A stretch of 64,000 nt of DNA from Stenotrophomonas sp. ZAC14D1_NAIMI4_1 (GCF_003086775.1 NZ_CP026001.1:62001-126000), one strand, 5' to 3'; numbered from the stretch's first letter, positions 33,004 through 49,301 are shown. The notes: generated from the letters alone by a model not told the origin. Numbers and translations: made by a program.

Positions 33004-33152
33004 GTCATGTTACATGACGTATTGCCTTAACTTCGGCGGCGGCGTAGCATCGCCGCCATCCGGCCCCTGGGCCGGAGATGTGCCACAACTGTCCACCGGC
33101 CCCGCGCCGGTTTGAAGAGCCTGCGATCCCCGTGATCCGGGCTCTTTTTTTA
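33004..33152 (+). ncRNA. Candidate structured RNA or structured 3' UTR downstream of the protease gene
   Basis: Five potential hairpins occur in a row without an open reading frame: GTCATG-TTA-CATGAC (33004-33018), GGCGGCG/CGCCGCC (33038-33057), CCGGCCC/GGGCCGG (33060-33075), ACCGG/CCGGT (33095-33111) and the terminator (33116-33152). An AT-rich block just upstream (32985-33003, TCAATAAAATCAATTATTTA) could hold a promoter. It could equally be the tail of the protease mRNA. No known RNA family is recognised. Confidence 0.4.
33116..33152 (+). terminator. Strong rho-independent terminator
   Basis: AGAGCC...GGCTCT stem (33116-33121 with 33140-33145) containing an inner GAT/ATC pairing, directly followed by seven T residues. 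It closes the region downstream of the protease gene. Confidence 0.85.
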
Positions 33153-33241
33153 TCGCCGCAGAACGCAAACCGTGATCGCACGGCTTGCCGCTGTCACCTT
33201 GCAGGCCGCAAGATGCGGGCCGGTACGGGGAGTCCGATTGC

Positions 33242-34195
33242 ATGAGCGTGGCAGTGCGACGAAGGTCTGCGCGTGGATGGGGGCTGGCAGCCATGGTGCT
33301 TCTGGCGATGGCCGCGTGCCGCCAATCCGGCAGCGACCCGGCCAAGCCGGCGGCCGAGCCGGTGGCGGCGGTGCAGGCCATGGCCCAGCGCCTGGTCGAG
33401 GATGATCTGGTCGGGTACGCGCGCCTGTCGGTGCCGCCGGGCCAGTACCAGCGCCTGCAGCAGGCCTGGGCCGACGGCCACAGCCAGTGGCCGCTGGGCG
33501 AGCTGCCTCTGGGCGACCAGATGCTGCCGATGCTGGCCGCGCTGCGCGAGCCGCAGGCCGCCACCCAGCTGCAGCGCAGTTTCGACCGCCAGCTGGCCGG
33601 CCAGGCCAGCGCGGTGCGCCAGGCGGCGCAGTCGATGGGCAACTTCGGCGTGCAGTACCTGCGCCACCAGAAGGGCTACACCCCCAGCCAGCAGACGCAC
33701 TACATCGCCCTGGTGGAAACCCTGGCCGGCTGGGCGCAGGGCGCGCCGATCAGCGACCGGGCCCGCGCCCGCAGCAGCATCGCCGCGCTGGTCGAGGCCG
33801 CCGCCAAGGTGGGCTTCGACGATGAAGACGGCCTGCGTGCAGCCGGCATGGAAGGCAGCCTGCAGCAGCTGGCGCCGTTCCTGCACACGGTCAAGGCGGT
33901 CCTGGCCAGCTACGGGCTGGGCGTGGACGACGCCCTGCGCAGCCTGCGCGGGGAGCTGCTTTCGGTGGAAGGCGACAACGCCCTGGTGCGCATGGAGTAC
34001 GAGCTGGCCGGGCGCACCCTGCAGCTGCAGCTGCCGCTGAGCCGGCGTGAAGGCCACTGGTACCTGACCCGCACCCTGGCCGATACCGATGCCCTGCTGC
34101 GCAAGGCCGATGCGGCCCGCGCGGCGGCCGCGCCGGCGCCTGCGCAGGCCCCCGCCGCCAGCGGGGAAGCGGCAACCACGCCGCCTAAGCCATAA
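33242..34195 (+). CDS. Lipoprotein of unknown function upstream of plsB
   Basis: A 317-residue protein with a lipoprotein signal (GLAAMVLLAMAAC, Cys26). The body is helical and Ala/Gln/Leu-rich (AQRLVEDDLVGYARLSVPPG ... LAGRTLQLQLPLSRREGHWY), ending in a Pro/Ala-rich tail. The combination of LSVPPGQYQRLQ near the front and a REGHWYLTR strand near the end suggests an envelope protein that measures or binds something, but no domain is recognised. It shares the TAATG junction with plsB (stop at 34193-34195, next ATG at 34195), so it is co-translated with phospholipid synthesis. Confidence 0.75.
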   Translation: MSVAVRRRSARGWGLAAMVLLAMAACRQSGSDPAKPAAEPVAAVQAMAQRLVEDDLVGYARLSVPPGQYQRLQQAWADGHSQWPLGELPLGDQMLPMLAALREPQAATQLQRSFDRQLAGQASAVRQAAQSMGNFGVQYLRHQKGYTPSQQTHYIALVETLAGWAQGAPISDRARARSSIAALVEAAAKVGFDDEDGLRAAGMEGSLQQLAPFLHTVKAVLASYGLGVDDALRSLRGELLSVEGDNALVRMEYELAGRTLQLQLPLSRREGHWYLTRTLADTDALLRKADAARAAAAPAPAQAPAASGEAATTPPKP

Positions 34196-36831
34196 TGGCG
34201 CCGATGTCGAAACAGAACCCGCTGCCGTTCCCCGGCGAAGAACCCCAGCAGACGCCCGCCGATCCGGCCGCGGCGTCTCCCTCGACCGGCACCGGCCCCA
34301 ACCCGGTGCCGCCGCCCGCGCACGCCCGTCCCGCTGGCCGGCGCCCCCTTTGGGCGCGCCTGCTGGGCCGCCTGGTCGAGCCGTGGCTGGCCCTGAAGAT
34401 CGAGCCGGAAGACCCGGGCCAGTACAACGATGGCCGCCCGGTGGTCTACGTGCTGGAAGACTACGGCCTGTCCAACGCGCTGATCCTGGACAAGGCCTGC
34501 CGCCAGGCCGGCCTGCCCTCGCCGCTGGTGCCGCTGGCCGGCGACCCGACCGGCCGCAAGCGCGCCTACCTGGCCCTGTCGCGGCGCAGTTCCAGCAACT
34601 CGCTCATCCCCGAGCAGCGCGGCGCCAAGACCCACTCCGATTCGTTGGCCAAGGTCCTGCAGGCGCACCGCGTGCGCGATGACCTGGACGTGCACCTGGT
34701 GCCGGTGTCGATCTTCGTCGGCCGCGCGCCGGACAAGCAGAGCGGCTGGTTCGCCGTGCTGTTCTCGGAAAACTGGGCGCTGGTCGGCCGCTTCCGCCGC
34801 CTGCTGGGCCTGCTGCTGAACGGGCGCAGCACCATCGTGCGCTTCGCCCCGCCGATCTCGCTGCGCAGCACCGTGGACGAGGGCCTGGAGCCCGAGCGCA
34901 CCGTGCGCAAGCTGCAGCGCGTGCTGCGTACCCATTTCCGCCGCATCCGCGAGTCGGTCATCGGCCCCGACCTGTCCACCCGCCGCCTGCTGGTGGACCA
35001 GGTGCTGGCCGCCGAACCGGTGCGCGAGGCGATTGCCGCCCAGGCCAAGCGCGACAACTCCAAGCCGGCCGATGCCTGGAAGAAGGCGCACGCCTACGCC
35101 TGGGAAATCGCCGCGGACTACTCCAGCCCGGTGGTGCGTTCGGCCAGCTTCATGCTCAGCCACGTGTGGAACCGCATCTACGCCGGCGTGCTGGTGCACC
35201 ACCTGGACAAGTTCAAGGCCGCCGCGCCGGGCCACGAAGTGGTGTACGTGCCCAGCCACCGCAGCCACATGGACTACCTGCTGCTGTCCTACCTGCTGTA
35301 CGACCGTGGCATCGTGCCGCCGCACATCGTGGCCGGCATCAACCTGAACCTGCCGGTGGTCGGCACCCTGCTGCGCAAGGGCGGTGCGTTCTTCATCCGC
35401 CGCTCGATCCGCGGCAACGCGCTGTACTCGGCCGTGCTCAGCGAATACGTCGCGCAGCTGGTGGCCGGCGGCTATTCCATCGAGTACTTCGTCGAGGGTG
35501 GCCGCTCGCGCACCGGGCGCCTGCTGCAGCCCAAGGGCGGCATGATCTCGATGACCCTGCGCGCGTTCCTGCGCCAGCCGCGCAAGCCGGTGCTGTTCCA
35601 GCCCATCTACATCGGCTACGAGAAGCTGATGGAAGGCGGCAGCTACCTGGACGAGCTGTCCGGGCGGCCGAAGGAGAAGGAGTCGATCTGGTCGCTGCTG
35701 TGGGGCATCCCCAAGGTGCTCAAGCAGAACTACGGCCAGGTGGTGGTGAACTTCGGCGAACCGATCGCGCTGAACGACGTGCTGGCCGAGAAGGCGCCGG
35801 AGTGGAACGGCGAGGCGGTGCCGGAGGACGAGAAGCCGTCGTGGCTGTCGACCACCGTGGACACCCTGGCCGACCGCATCCAGGTGCGCATCAACGGTGC
35901 CGCCGACGTCAACCCGATCAACCTGCTGGCGCTGGCGCTGCTGTCCACGCCCAAGCACGCGATGGGCGAGGCCGACCTGATCGCGCAGATCGAGCTGTGC
36001 AAGACGCTGCTGGAAGAGATGCCGTATTCGGGCCGGGTGACGGTGACCCCGCACTCGCCGGAGCGCATCATCGCCCACGCCGAGGAAATCAACGTCCTCA
36101 CCCGCATCAAGCACCCGCTGGGCGACGTGCTCAGCGTCAGCGGCGATACCGCGGTGCTGCTCAGCTACTTCCGCAACAACGTGGTGCACCTGTTCACCGC
36201 CTCGTCGTGGGTGGCCTGCTGCTTCCAGAACAACCGCCGCATGAGCCGCACCGGCCTGGTCCGCCTGGGCCGCACCGTGTACCCGTTCCTGCAGGCCGAG
36301 CTGTTCCTGCCGTGGAACGAGGACGAGTTCGCCCAGCGCATCGAGCAGACCATCGACGTGTTCATCCGCGAGGGCCTGCTGCAGCAGGTCAACGACGATG
36401 ACGGCGGCATGCTGACCCGCAACACCGGGCAGACCGACGAGGTGTTCCGCCTGCGTGCCATCGGCCATTCGCTGCAGCAGGCGTTCGAGCGTTACTACAT
36501 CGCCATTTCGGTGCTGGTGAAGAACGGCCCGGGCACGCTGGGCACCGCCGAGCTGGAAAGCCTGTGCCAGCAGGCCGCGCAGCGCCTGAGCCTGCTGTAC
36601 GCGCCGGCCGCGCCGGAGTTCTTCGACAAGTCGCTGTTCCGTGGCTTCATCCAGAAGCTGCGCGAGCTGCGCCTGGTGTGGCCGGACGAGAACAGCAAGC
36701 TGCTGTTCGACGACCGCCTGGACAGCTGGGCCAAGGATGCCAAGTTCATCCTCGGCCGCGAACTGCGCCACACCATCGAGCGCGTCAGCCCGGAAGCGGC
36801 GCGCCCGGAAGAACCGACGCCGCAGCCATGA
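34195..36831 (+). CDS. plsB: Glycerol-3-phosphate 1-O-acyltransferase (PlsB)
   Basis: Adds the first acyl chain to glycerol-3-phosphate at the inner membrane. The 878-residue protein is slightly longer than E. coli PlsB (about 806), with a Pro-rich N-terminal extension (residues 1-50). The acyltransferase motif I is HRSHMD (His355, Asp360), followed by GGAFFIRRS (motif II), FVEGGRSRTGRLL (motif III) and the PVLFQPIYIGYE block (motif IV). It overlaps genes on both sides by one to four bases, forming a tight operon. Confidence 0.96.
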   Translation: MAPMSKQNPLPFPGEEPQQTPADPAAASPSTGTGPNPVPPPAHARPAGRRPLWARLLGRLVEPWLALKIEPEDPGQYNDGRPVVYVLEDYGLSNALILDKACRQAGLPSPLVPLAGDPTGRKRAYLALSRRSSSNSLIPEQRGAKTHSDSLAKVLQAHRVRDDLDVHLVPVSIFVGRAPDKQSGWFAVLFSENWALVGRFRRLLGLLLNGRSTIVRFAPPISLRSTVDEGLEPERTVRKLQRVLRTHFRRIRESVIGPDLSTRRLLVDQVLAAEPVREAIAAQAKRDNSKPADAWKKAHAYAWEIAADYSSPVVRSASFMLSHVWNRIYAGVLVHHLDKFKAAAPGHEVVYVPSHRSHMDYLLLSYLLYDRGIVPPHIVAGINLNLPVVGTLLRKGGAFFIRRSIRGNALYSAVLSEYVAQLVAGGYSIEYFVEGGRSRTGRLLQPKGGMISMTLRAFLRQPRKPVLFQPIYIGYEKLMEGGSYLDELSGRPKEKESIWSLLWGIPKVLKQNYGQVVVNFGEPIALNDVLAEKAPEWNGEAVPEDEKPSWLSTTVDTLADRIQVRINGAADVNPINLLALALLSTPKHAMGEADLIAQIELCKTLLEEMPYSGRVTVTPHSPERIIAHAEEINVLTRIKHPLGDVLSVSGDTAVLLSYFRNNVVHLFTASSWVACCFQNNRRMSRTGLVRLGRTVYPFLQAELFLPWNEDEFAQRIEQTIDVFIREGLLQQVNDDDGGMLTRNTGQTDEVFRLRAIGHSLQQAFERYYIAISVLVKNGPGTLGTAELESLCQQAAQRLSLLYAPAAPEFFDKSLFRGFIQKLRELRLVWPDENSKLLFDDRLDSWAKDAKFILGRELRHTIERVSPEAARPEEPTPQP

Positions 36832-37190
36832 ACCGCGCCGGCCGGTGGATCAGCCCCGCGTGGCTGCTGCCGGCCCTGCTGCTCGCCACCGGCACTGCCC
36901 AGGCGGCGCCGGCCTGCGTGGAGGACACCCTGCCGGGGCGGTTGGCCGATGCACCGGTGCGCCTGTGCGTGGACGCCGGCGACGGCGCTGTGCCGCGCTA
37001 CACCCTGTGGCTGGCCGGTGCCGAGCGCATTGCCGGCGATGAAGACGCGGCCGCCGGCGCGGGCCTGCAGGGCGACTGGTACGGCCACCCGCTGCGCCTG
37101 CACTGCCGCGTGGACGGGCCCGTGCGCCGCTGCGCGCTGAGCGTCGACGGCGAACCGGCGTGGAACGCCGACGTGGTAGCGAACGGGTAG
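36828..37190 (+). CDS. Small exported protein of unknown function after plsB
   Basis: A 120-residue protein with a signal peptide (LLPALLLATGTAQA) and four cysteines (ACVED, RLCVD, LHCRVD, RRCAL) that could form disulphides. It starts inside the plsB stop (ATGA). The last residues (VVANG) and the TAG stop run into a GTAG palindrome (37187-37209), so the stop is shared with the repeat. No domain is recognised. Confidence 0.65.
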   Translation: MNRAGRWISPAWLLPALLLATGTAQAAPACVEDTLPGRLADAPVRLCVDAGDGAVPRYTLWLAGAERIAGDEDAAAGAGLQGDWYGHPLRLHCRVDGPVRRCALSVDGEPAWNADVVANG

Positions 37191-37209
37191 ATCCACGCCA
37201 TGCGTGGAT
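37187..37209. repeat. Single GTAG-type REP palindrome (GTAGATCCACGCC class)
   Basis: Begins GTAGATCCACGCCATGCGTG; the TAG of its head is the stop codon of the preceding gene. The same 23-base element recurs at 61630-61652. Confidence 0.8.
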
Positions 37210-37214
37210 GGGGC

Positions 37215-37418
37215 CTACGCCGGCTCGTCGGGAATCTGCAGGCTTTCCAGCTTGGCGATGCAGTCCTTCAACTGCAGCTTGCGCCGCTTCAGCCGTTTCG
37301 ACTCCAGCTCGTCCTCGCCATTGGCGGCCATCCGGGTGATCTGTTCATCCAGCACGCGGTGTTCGGCGCGCAGGGCGACGAGGCGTTCGACGATCTCGGC
37401 GGGGCTGTAGGTATCCAC
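37215..37418 (-). CDS. YdcH-family (DUF465) small protein
   Basis: A 67-residue, highly charged helical protein: [20 protein letters not shown] followed by an [22 protein letters not shown] end. The LKxxKLxLKDxI pattern is diagnostic of DUF465/YdcH, short coiled-coil proteins of unknown role. The start is taken as GTG 37418, because ATG 37431 is out of frame; a GGAGG lies only two bases upstream of that GTG, so the start is not certain. It is divergent from ttcA. Confidence 0.75.
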   Translation of the reverse strand: MDTYSPAEIVERLVALRAEHRVLDEQITRMAANGEDELESKRLKRRKLQLKDCIAKLESLQIPDEPA

Positions 37419-37510
37419 AGCCTCCGAGCATACACAGCGCCGATGACCATCGGGAGAGGGCGGCCCCGCGCCGCGGCCGGCGCCGGCCCCAAGCCGGTAG
37501 AATGGAGCCC

Positions 37511-38431
37511 ATGAGCGCCGTGATTTCCCTGCCCGATCCCCTGCCGCGTGCGACTGTCGCACCGCGCCGGGACGTGGGCGCGGAGCACCGGCTGGCAAAG
37601 CGCCTGCGCCGCCAGGTCGGCCAGGCCATTGCCGACTTCGGCATGATCGAGGCCGGTGACAAGGTCATGGTCTGCCTGTCCGGCGGCAAGGACAGCTACA
37701 CCCTGCTGGACCTGCTGCTGCAGCTGCAGAAGAAGGCGCCGGTGCCGTTCGAGCTGGTGGCGGTGAACCTGGACCAGAAGCAGCCCGGTTTCCCCGAACA
37801 CGTGCTGCCGCAGTACCTGGCCAGCCTGGGCGTGCCGTACCAGATCATCGAGCAGGACACCTATTCGGTGGTCAGCCGGGTCATCCCGGAAGGCCGCACG
37901 ATGTGTTCGCTGTGCTCGCGCCTGCGCCGCGGTGCGCTGTACAACCACGCCGAGAAGCACGGCTTCACCCGGATCGCGCTGGGCCACCACCGCGACGACA
38001 TGGTGGCCACCTTCTTCATGAACCTGTTCCACCACGCCAAGCTGTCGGGCATGCCGCCGAAACTGCGCAGCGACGACGGCCGCCACGTGGTCATCCGCCC
38101 ACTGGCCTACGTACGCGAGCACGACATCGTCGCGTACGCCCGGGCCCGTGATTTCCCGATCATCCCGTGCAACCTGTGTGGCAGCCAGGAAAACCTGCAA
38201 CGCCGCCAGGTCGGGCTGATGCTCCAGCAGTGGGAAAAGGACCATCCCGGCCGCATCGACCAGATCGCCCGGGCCATGGGCCAGATCCACCCCTCGCAGC
38301 TGGCCGATGCCAGCCTGTTCGACTTCATGGCGCTGGGCCGTCGCGACGCTGCACCCGTGTCCGATGCCCATGCCTGGCTGGCCGGTTTTCCGGCCGATGC
38401 CGACGCAGTTCCCGAGACGCCCGCCGCTTAA
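37511..38431 (+). CDS. ttcA: tRNA 2-thiocytidine(32) synthetase TtcA
   Basis: Thiolates cytidine 32 in some tRNAs using ATP and an iron-sulphur cluster. The 306-residue protein has the PP-loop [11 protein letters not shown], the cluster cysteines CSLC and CNLCGSQ, and the family block [23 protein letters not shown] 37511 ([11 protein letters not shown]) is chosen; ATG 37502 is an in-frame alternative three codons upstream. Confidence 0.96.
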   Translation: MSAVISLPDPLPRATVAPRRDVGAEHRLAKRLRRQVGQAIADFGMIEAGDKVMVCLSGGKDSYTLLDLLLQLQKKAPVPFELVAVNLDQKQPGFPEHVLPQYLASLGVPYQIIEQDTYSVVSRVIPEGRTMCSLCSRLRRGALYNHAEKHGFTRIALGHHRDDMVATFFMNLFHHAKLSGMPPKLRSDDGRHVVIRPLAYVREHDIVAYARARDFPIIPCNLCGSQENLQRRQVGLMLQQWEKDHPGRIDQIARAMGQIHPSQLADASLFDFMALGRRDAAPVSDAHAWLAGFPADADAVPETPAA

Positions 38432-38467
38432 GGTGGGACGCCCTTCCTCTTCGCCATCCGGAATTCC

Positions 38468-39373
38468 ATGTTCTTTCGCAACCTGACGTTCTTCCGTTTC
38501 CCGACCACCACCGATTTCTCCGAAGTGGACACCCTGCTGCCGCACGCCCTGCTCAAGCCGGTCGGTGCGCTGGAAATGAATTCGCGCGGCTTCATCTCGC
38601 CCTTCGGCCGCGAGGAGAAGGAACTGCTGTCGCACCGCATCGCCGAACACCTGTGGCTGACCGTGGGTGGCGAGGACAAGATCCTGCCGGCGGCGGTGGT
38701 CAACGACCTGCTCGAGCGCAAGCTGGAGGAGATCGAGGAGAAGGAAGGCCGCCGCCCCGGTGGCCGCGAGCGCAAGCGCATGAAGGATGACCTGCTGCAT
38801 GAACTGCTGCCGCGCGCCTTCGTGAAGTCCTCGCGCAACGATGCCTTCATCGACCTGCAGCACGGCTACGTCGCGGTGGACACCTCCAGCCGCAAGACCG
38901 GCGAGTACTTCATGTCCGACATCCGTGGCCTGCTCGGCAGCTTCCCGGCCATGCCGCTGAACGCCGAAGTCGCGCCGCGCTCGATCCTGACCGGCTGGAT
39001 CGCCGGCGAGCCGCTGCCGACCGGCCTGAGCCTGGGCGAAGAGTGCGAGATGAAGGACCCGGTGGAAGGCGGCGCGGTGGTCAAGTGCCAGCACCAGGAA
39101 CTGCGCTGCGACGAGATCGACAAGCACCTGGATGCCGGCAAGCAGGTGACCAAGCTGGCCCTGATCTTCGAGGACAACCTGTCCTTCGTCATCGGCGACG
39201 ACCTGATCGTGCGCAAGCTGAAGTTCCTCGACGGTGCCCTGGACCAGCTGGAGCATGCCGACGAAGACGGCCGCCGCGCCGAGTTCGACGCCCGCTTCGC
39301 CCTGCAGAGCGCCGAGATCCGTCGCCTGTTCCTGTTGCTGGAAGAAGCCTTCAAGCTCAGCAAGGCTGACTGA
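38468..39373 (+). CDS. rdgC: Recombination-associated protein RdgC
   Basis: A ring-forming DNA-binding protein that restrains RecA. The 301-residue protein begins MFFRNLTFFRFP and has the conserved LLPHALLKPVGALEMNSRGF, KDDLLHELLPRAFVKSSRN and the C-terminal LALIFEDNLSFVIGDDL LIVRKLKF block (with an intervening DD). Length matches the family (about 300). It stands 36 bases after ttcA and may be co-transcribed. Confidence 0.96.
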   Translation: MFFRNLTFFRFPTTTDFSEVDTLLPHALLKPVGALEMNSRGFISPFGREEKELLSHRIAEHLWLTVGGEDKILPAAVVNDLLERKLEEIEEKEGRRPGGRERKRMKDDLLHELLPRAFVKSSRNDAFIDLQHGYVAVDTSSRKTGEYFMSDIRGLLGSFPAMPLNAEVAPRSILTGWIAGEPLPTGLSLGEECEMKDPVEGGAVVKCQHQELRCDEIDKHLDAGKQVTKLALIFEDNLSFVIGDDLIVRKLKFLDGALDQLEHADEDGRRAEFDARFALQSAEIRRLFLLLEEAFKLSKAD

Positions 39374-39432
39374 ACAGGCACTGCGCGGGCCGCCGGTCAT
39401 CCAGCGGCCCCGCGCAGCGCTATGCTGGGCAC

Positions 39433-40212
39433 ATGAGCCGCCTGCTGCGCCGCCTGATCGGCCCGACCCCGCCCGCCACCGTGCAGCGCGACACCGTTCG
39501 CCTGCGCCTGGATGATGCCGAGATCGAGGTACTGCGCGTGCGCGATCCGCGCGCGCGCCGCATCAAGCTGAGCGTGGACGAGCGCGGTGCGCGCCTGACC
39601 CTGCCGCCGCGGGCGAGCCTGGTGATGGGCGAGCGTTTCCTCGAACAGCACCGCGACTGGCTGGCGCAGCAGCTGCGCGTCTACCAGGACAACGGCCTGC
39701 CGGCGCCGCTGCAACCTGGCGAGGACGGCATGCTGCCGCTGCGCGGTGAACTGCTGCCGGTGCGCTGGCAGGAAGGCCGCTTCGCGCGGCTGGAGATCGA
39801 CGGCAACGGCGCCTGCGTGCAATGGCCGACCCGGGCCGGCGATGCCACCCTGCGCCGCCTGCTGCGCGAGTTCTACGAGGCGCAGACCCGCGCCGACGTC
39901 GGCCGCTGGCTGCCGAAGTACCTGCCCGGCCTGCCACGCGCACCCAGCCGCGTGCGGCTGAAGGTGATGTCCTCGCAATGGGGCTCGCTGGCCCCGGACG
40001 GCAGCATGGCGCTGGACCTGGCCCTGGTGCTGGGCCGCCCGGACGCCTTCGAATACGTGCTGGTGCACGAACTCTGCCACCTGATCCAGCCCAACCACTC
40101 GCCCGCGTTCTGGTACGAAGTGGAACAACGTTTCCCCGCCTGGCGCGAACAGCGCGATTACTTCCAGCTGGAAGGCCGACGCCTGAAGGCCATGCTCCGG
40201 CAACTGCTGTAA
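39433..40212 (+). CDS. YgjP-type (DUF45) zinc metallopeptidase
   Basis: A 259-residue protein of the M48/YgjP-like group. The N-terminal half is the UPF/DUF45 beta region (RRIKLSVDERGARLTLPPRA), and the metallopeptidase motif is HELCH in VLVHELCHLIQPNHSPAFW, where a third ligand His follows. KVMSSQWGSLAPDGSM is the family's MKTRWGSC-like block. No membrane helix is seen, so it is cytosolic. Substrate unknown. Confidence 0.9.
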   Translation: MSRLLRRLIGPTPPATVQRDTVRLRLDDAEIEVLRVRDPRARRIKLSVDERGARLTLPPRASLVMGERFLEQHRDWLAQQLRVYQDNGLPAPLQPGEDGMLPLRGELLPVRWQEGRFARLEIDGNGACVQWPTRAGDATLRRLLREFYEAQTRADVGRWLPKYLPGLPRAPSRVRLKVMSSQWGSLAPDGSMALDLALVLGRPDAFEYVLVHELCHLIQPNHSPAFWYEVEQRFPAWREQRDYFQLEGRRLKAMLRQLL

Positions 40213-40220
40213 CTGCGCCC

Positions 40221-40266
40221 ATGCTCGGCTGCATTCAACGGCAGCCGAGCATGGGCTCGGCTCTAC
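40221..40266. repeat. Hairpin plus GTAG-type REP (GTAGAGCCGAGC class, reversed)
   Basis: A perfect 12-bp inverted repeat ATGCTCGGCTGC / GCAGCCGAGCAT (40221-40252) overlaps a reversed REP ending GGGCTCGGCTCTAC at 40266. It follows the stop of the metallopeptidase gene and probably acts as a transcript end. Confidence 0.75.
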
Positions 40267-40309
40267 AGAAGCGTGCGCAGCGCACCCCGCCCGGCCAAGC
40301 CACGACGCC

Positions 40310-40332
40310 AGTCGACTAACAGTCGACTCTAC
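40310..40332. repeat. Single reversed GTAG-type REP (GTAGAGTCGACTG class)
   Basis: Ends CAGTCGACTCTAC; it is the same element as the right half of the 16795-16881 doublet, here unpaired, 17 bases from the methylglyoxal synthase stop codon. Confidence 0.75.
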
Positions 40333-40348
40333 CTGCCGTTGGCCGCAA

Positions 40349-41221
40349 TCATGACCGGGCCGCGCGCAGCGCCGCCGCCGTCGCCCAGCATGCCGCCACC
40401 CGCGGCGCCGTGATGCACACCGCCTGGTCGGTCACCGTCGTCACCGCCCGCTCCAGCAGCTGGATGTCAGCCTCGTGCTGGCGCGCCACGTGCGGATCCT
40501 CGAAGAAGATCGCGCGCTGGCAACGCCCCTCCAGCACCCGGTCGGCAATCTGCGCATCACCGCCCATCGGGCCGCTCTGGTAGCGCGTCACCCACGGTGT
40601 ATCGCTGGGCCAACCCCGGCTCCAGGCCAGTTCGTTCAGGCGCTGGCCGGTGGTGCCGGTCGCCACGCGCTCGCCGAAGCGCGCCAGCACATCGAAGTGC
40701 TCGTCGGCGAAGGCCAGCATCGCCGGCTTCATCGCATCGTGGGCGATCAGCGCCAGGGTCTGCCCCTCGAACGCGTGCAGGTCATCGGCGCCGGTATCGG
40801 CCGCCAGCCCGGCGTGGATGCGTTCGTTCTCGATCCAGTCGCGCGCGGTGGCTACCGTCGAAATGAACGGCTTGCCGTGGATCACGCACTGCCGCTTGAG
40901 CGCGGTCGCTTCGGGAAACACCGACGAAGGATCGACCGGATCGATGAAGTAGATCGCGCCATCGAGGGTCCGCTCCGGGCCCATGCCGACCACTTCGGCC
41001 ACCAGCTTCATCAGGCCACCCTGGCGCCCGTAGGGATAGCGCTGCAGGCCTGCATAACCGGCCAGGAAGCCGTTGCGCTCGATGGCGTCGTGGGTGCGCC
41101 CGACCGCATGCAGGGACACGCCCAGCTCGCGCAGGCCCGGCTCGCTGGCACGCAGCCAGCGGAACAGCGCAGCGCGCGCGTCATGGTGGTGCAGGCGGTT
41201 GGCGGCCAGGCCGATGCGCAT
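40349..41221 (-). CDS. Methylglyoxal synthase with tandem MGS-like domains
   Basis: A 290-residue protein, twice the length of E. coli MgsA (152). The C-terminal half (155-285) has the complete active site: His161-Asp162 and Lys165 (IAHDAMK), TGTTG (188-192), SGPMGGD (Asp222), and Asp242, His249 and Asp252 in EDPHVARQHEAD. It should make methylglyoxal from dihydroxyacetone phosphate. The N-terminal half (2-130) is a diverged copy with the same order (ANRLHHHD, GRQGG, IDPVDPSSVFPEA, STVATARDWI) but without the SGPxGGD Asp or the catalytic His. It is likely a regulatory or structural domain. It is divergent from the kinase-like gene. Confidence 0.85.
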   Translation of the reverse strand: MRIGLAANRLHHHDARAALFRWLRASEPGLRELGVSLHAVGRTHDAIERNGFLAGYAGLQRYPYGRQGGLMKLVAEVVGMGPERTLDGAIYFIDPVDPSSVFPEATALKRQCVIHGKPFISTVATARDWIENERIHAGLAADTGADDLHAFEGQTLALIAHDAMKPAMLAFADEHFDVLARFGERVATGTTGQRLNELAWSRGWPSDTPWVTRYQSGPMGGDAQIADRVLEGRCQRAIFFEDPHVARQHEADIQLLERAVTTVTDQAVCITAPRVAACWATAAALRAARS

Positions 41222-41384
41222 CGCGGGCTCCCTCAGTGGTAGAGGCGGCAGTGTATGTCGCTATCAGTACTACTGGAGCGTTTTGCAATTTTCCTCATTG
41301 TTGCTGCGCGCCGTGCCGCTAGCGTGGCAGGTGGCTGCCGCGTCGTGCGGCCGCGTGTCCGGCCTGCGGCGTGAGGAGTTCATC

Positions 41385-44274
<2,890 letters not shown>

Positions 44275-44283
44275 CGGGCGGAA

Positions 44284-48738
<4,455 letters not shown>

Positions 48739-48871
48739 CTCTACCTCGATGCGTAATGAAATGAGCAGGGACACTCGTGCCCGCCCAATCCCTGGAGCGC
48801 ATCATGAGGCCACCGGATGCCTCGACTAGATCACAGTTGTTGCAACGCCGCAATACACGGTTGCGCGTGCA

Positions 48872-48902
48872 ACCAAAACGCCGGCAAACCCTTGCCGGCG
48901 TT
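48872..48902 (-). terminator. Rho-independent terminator for the I78 lipoprotein gene
   Basis: On the minus strand an AACGCCGGCAA / TTGCCGGCGTT stem (48877-48902) with loop GGGT is followed by TTTTGG. It ends transcription from the 48912-49301 gene before the divergent gltB promoter. Confidence 0.8.
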
Positions 48903-48911
48903 GGCTTTCAC

Positions 48912-49301
48912 TCAACCGCAGCGGGCGCCGCTGACCAGGCCCTTTTCGTCCACTTCGATGTTCAGGCGATCGCCCAGGAACTCCATCGTGGCCACGTCGC
49001 TGGGCTTGAGCACGCGCACCTGGCTGGCGGCGGCATCTTCCTGGGCCTGCTTGCCCAGCGCGTCGGTGTAGGCCTGGCCGACCAGGCTCTGCACCTGGCT
49101 GGCATCGCAGTTGCCGGCCGGCGGTGCTTCGGTGGCCTTGCCGGCTTCGTCGGCCGGGGCCTTGGCGGCTTCGGCGGCCTGCTGGGCATGGGCGGTGGCC
49201 GAATCCTGCTCATCCAGCGCGGGCGCCTGGCAGGCGGACAACGCCAGCACGGCCGGCAGCAGCAGGGCGGAGAGCGAACGGGCGCGAATCTGGAACGGCA
49301 T
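48912..49301 (-). CDS. Inhibitor-I78 family lipoprotein (paralogue 1)
   Basis: A 129-residue lipoprotein: signal LLLPAVLALSAC, an Ala/Glu-rich linker, and an I78-like domain from about 65 (CDASQVQSLVGQ ... VRVLKPSDVATMEFLGDRLN IEVD followed by a CG end). The I78 family contains small peptidase inhibitors that inhibit serine proteases such as subtilisin; this matches the conserved DRLNIEVD and C-terminal CG. The first ATG pair is 49304/49301; 49301 gives better spacing to GGAG. Divergent from topoisomerase IB. Confidence 0.8.
   Translation of the reverse strand: MPFQIRARSLSALLLPAVLALSACQAPALDEQDSATAHAQQAAEAAKAPADEAGKATEAPPAGNCDASQVQSLVGQAYTDALGKQAQEDAAASQVRVLKPSDVATMEFLGDRLNIEVDEKGLVSGARCG

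Noticed and set aside
33910..36771. A 953-codon minus-strand frame opposite plsB
   Set aside because: Antisense shadow; plsB on the plus strand is complete with acyltransferase motifs.
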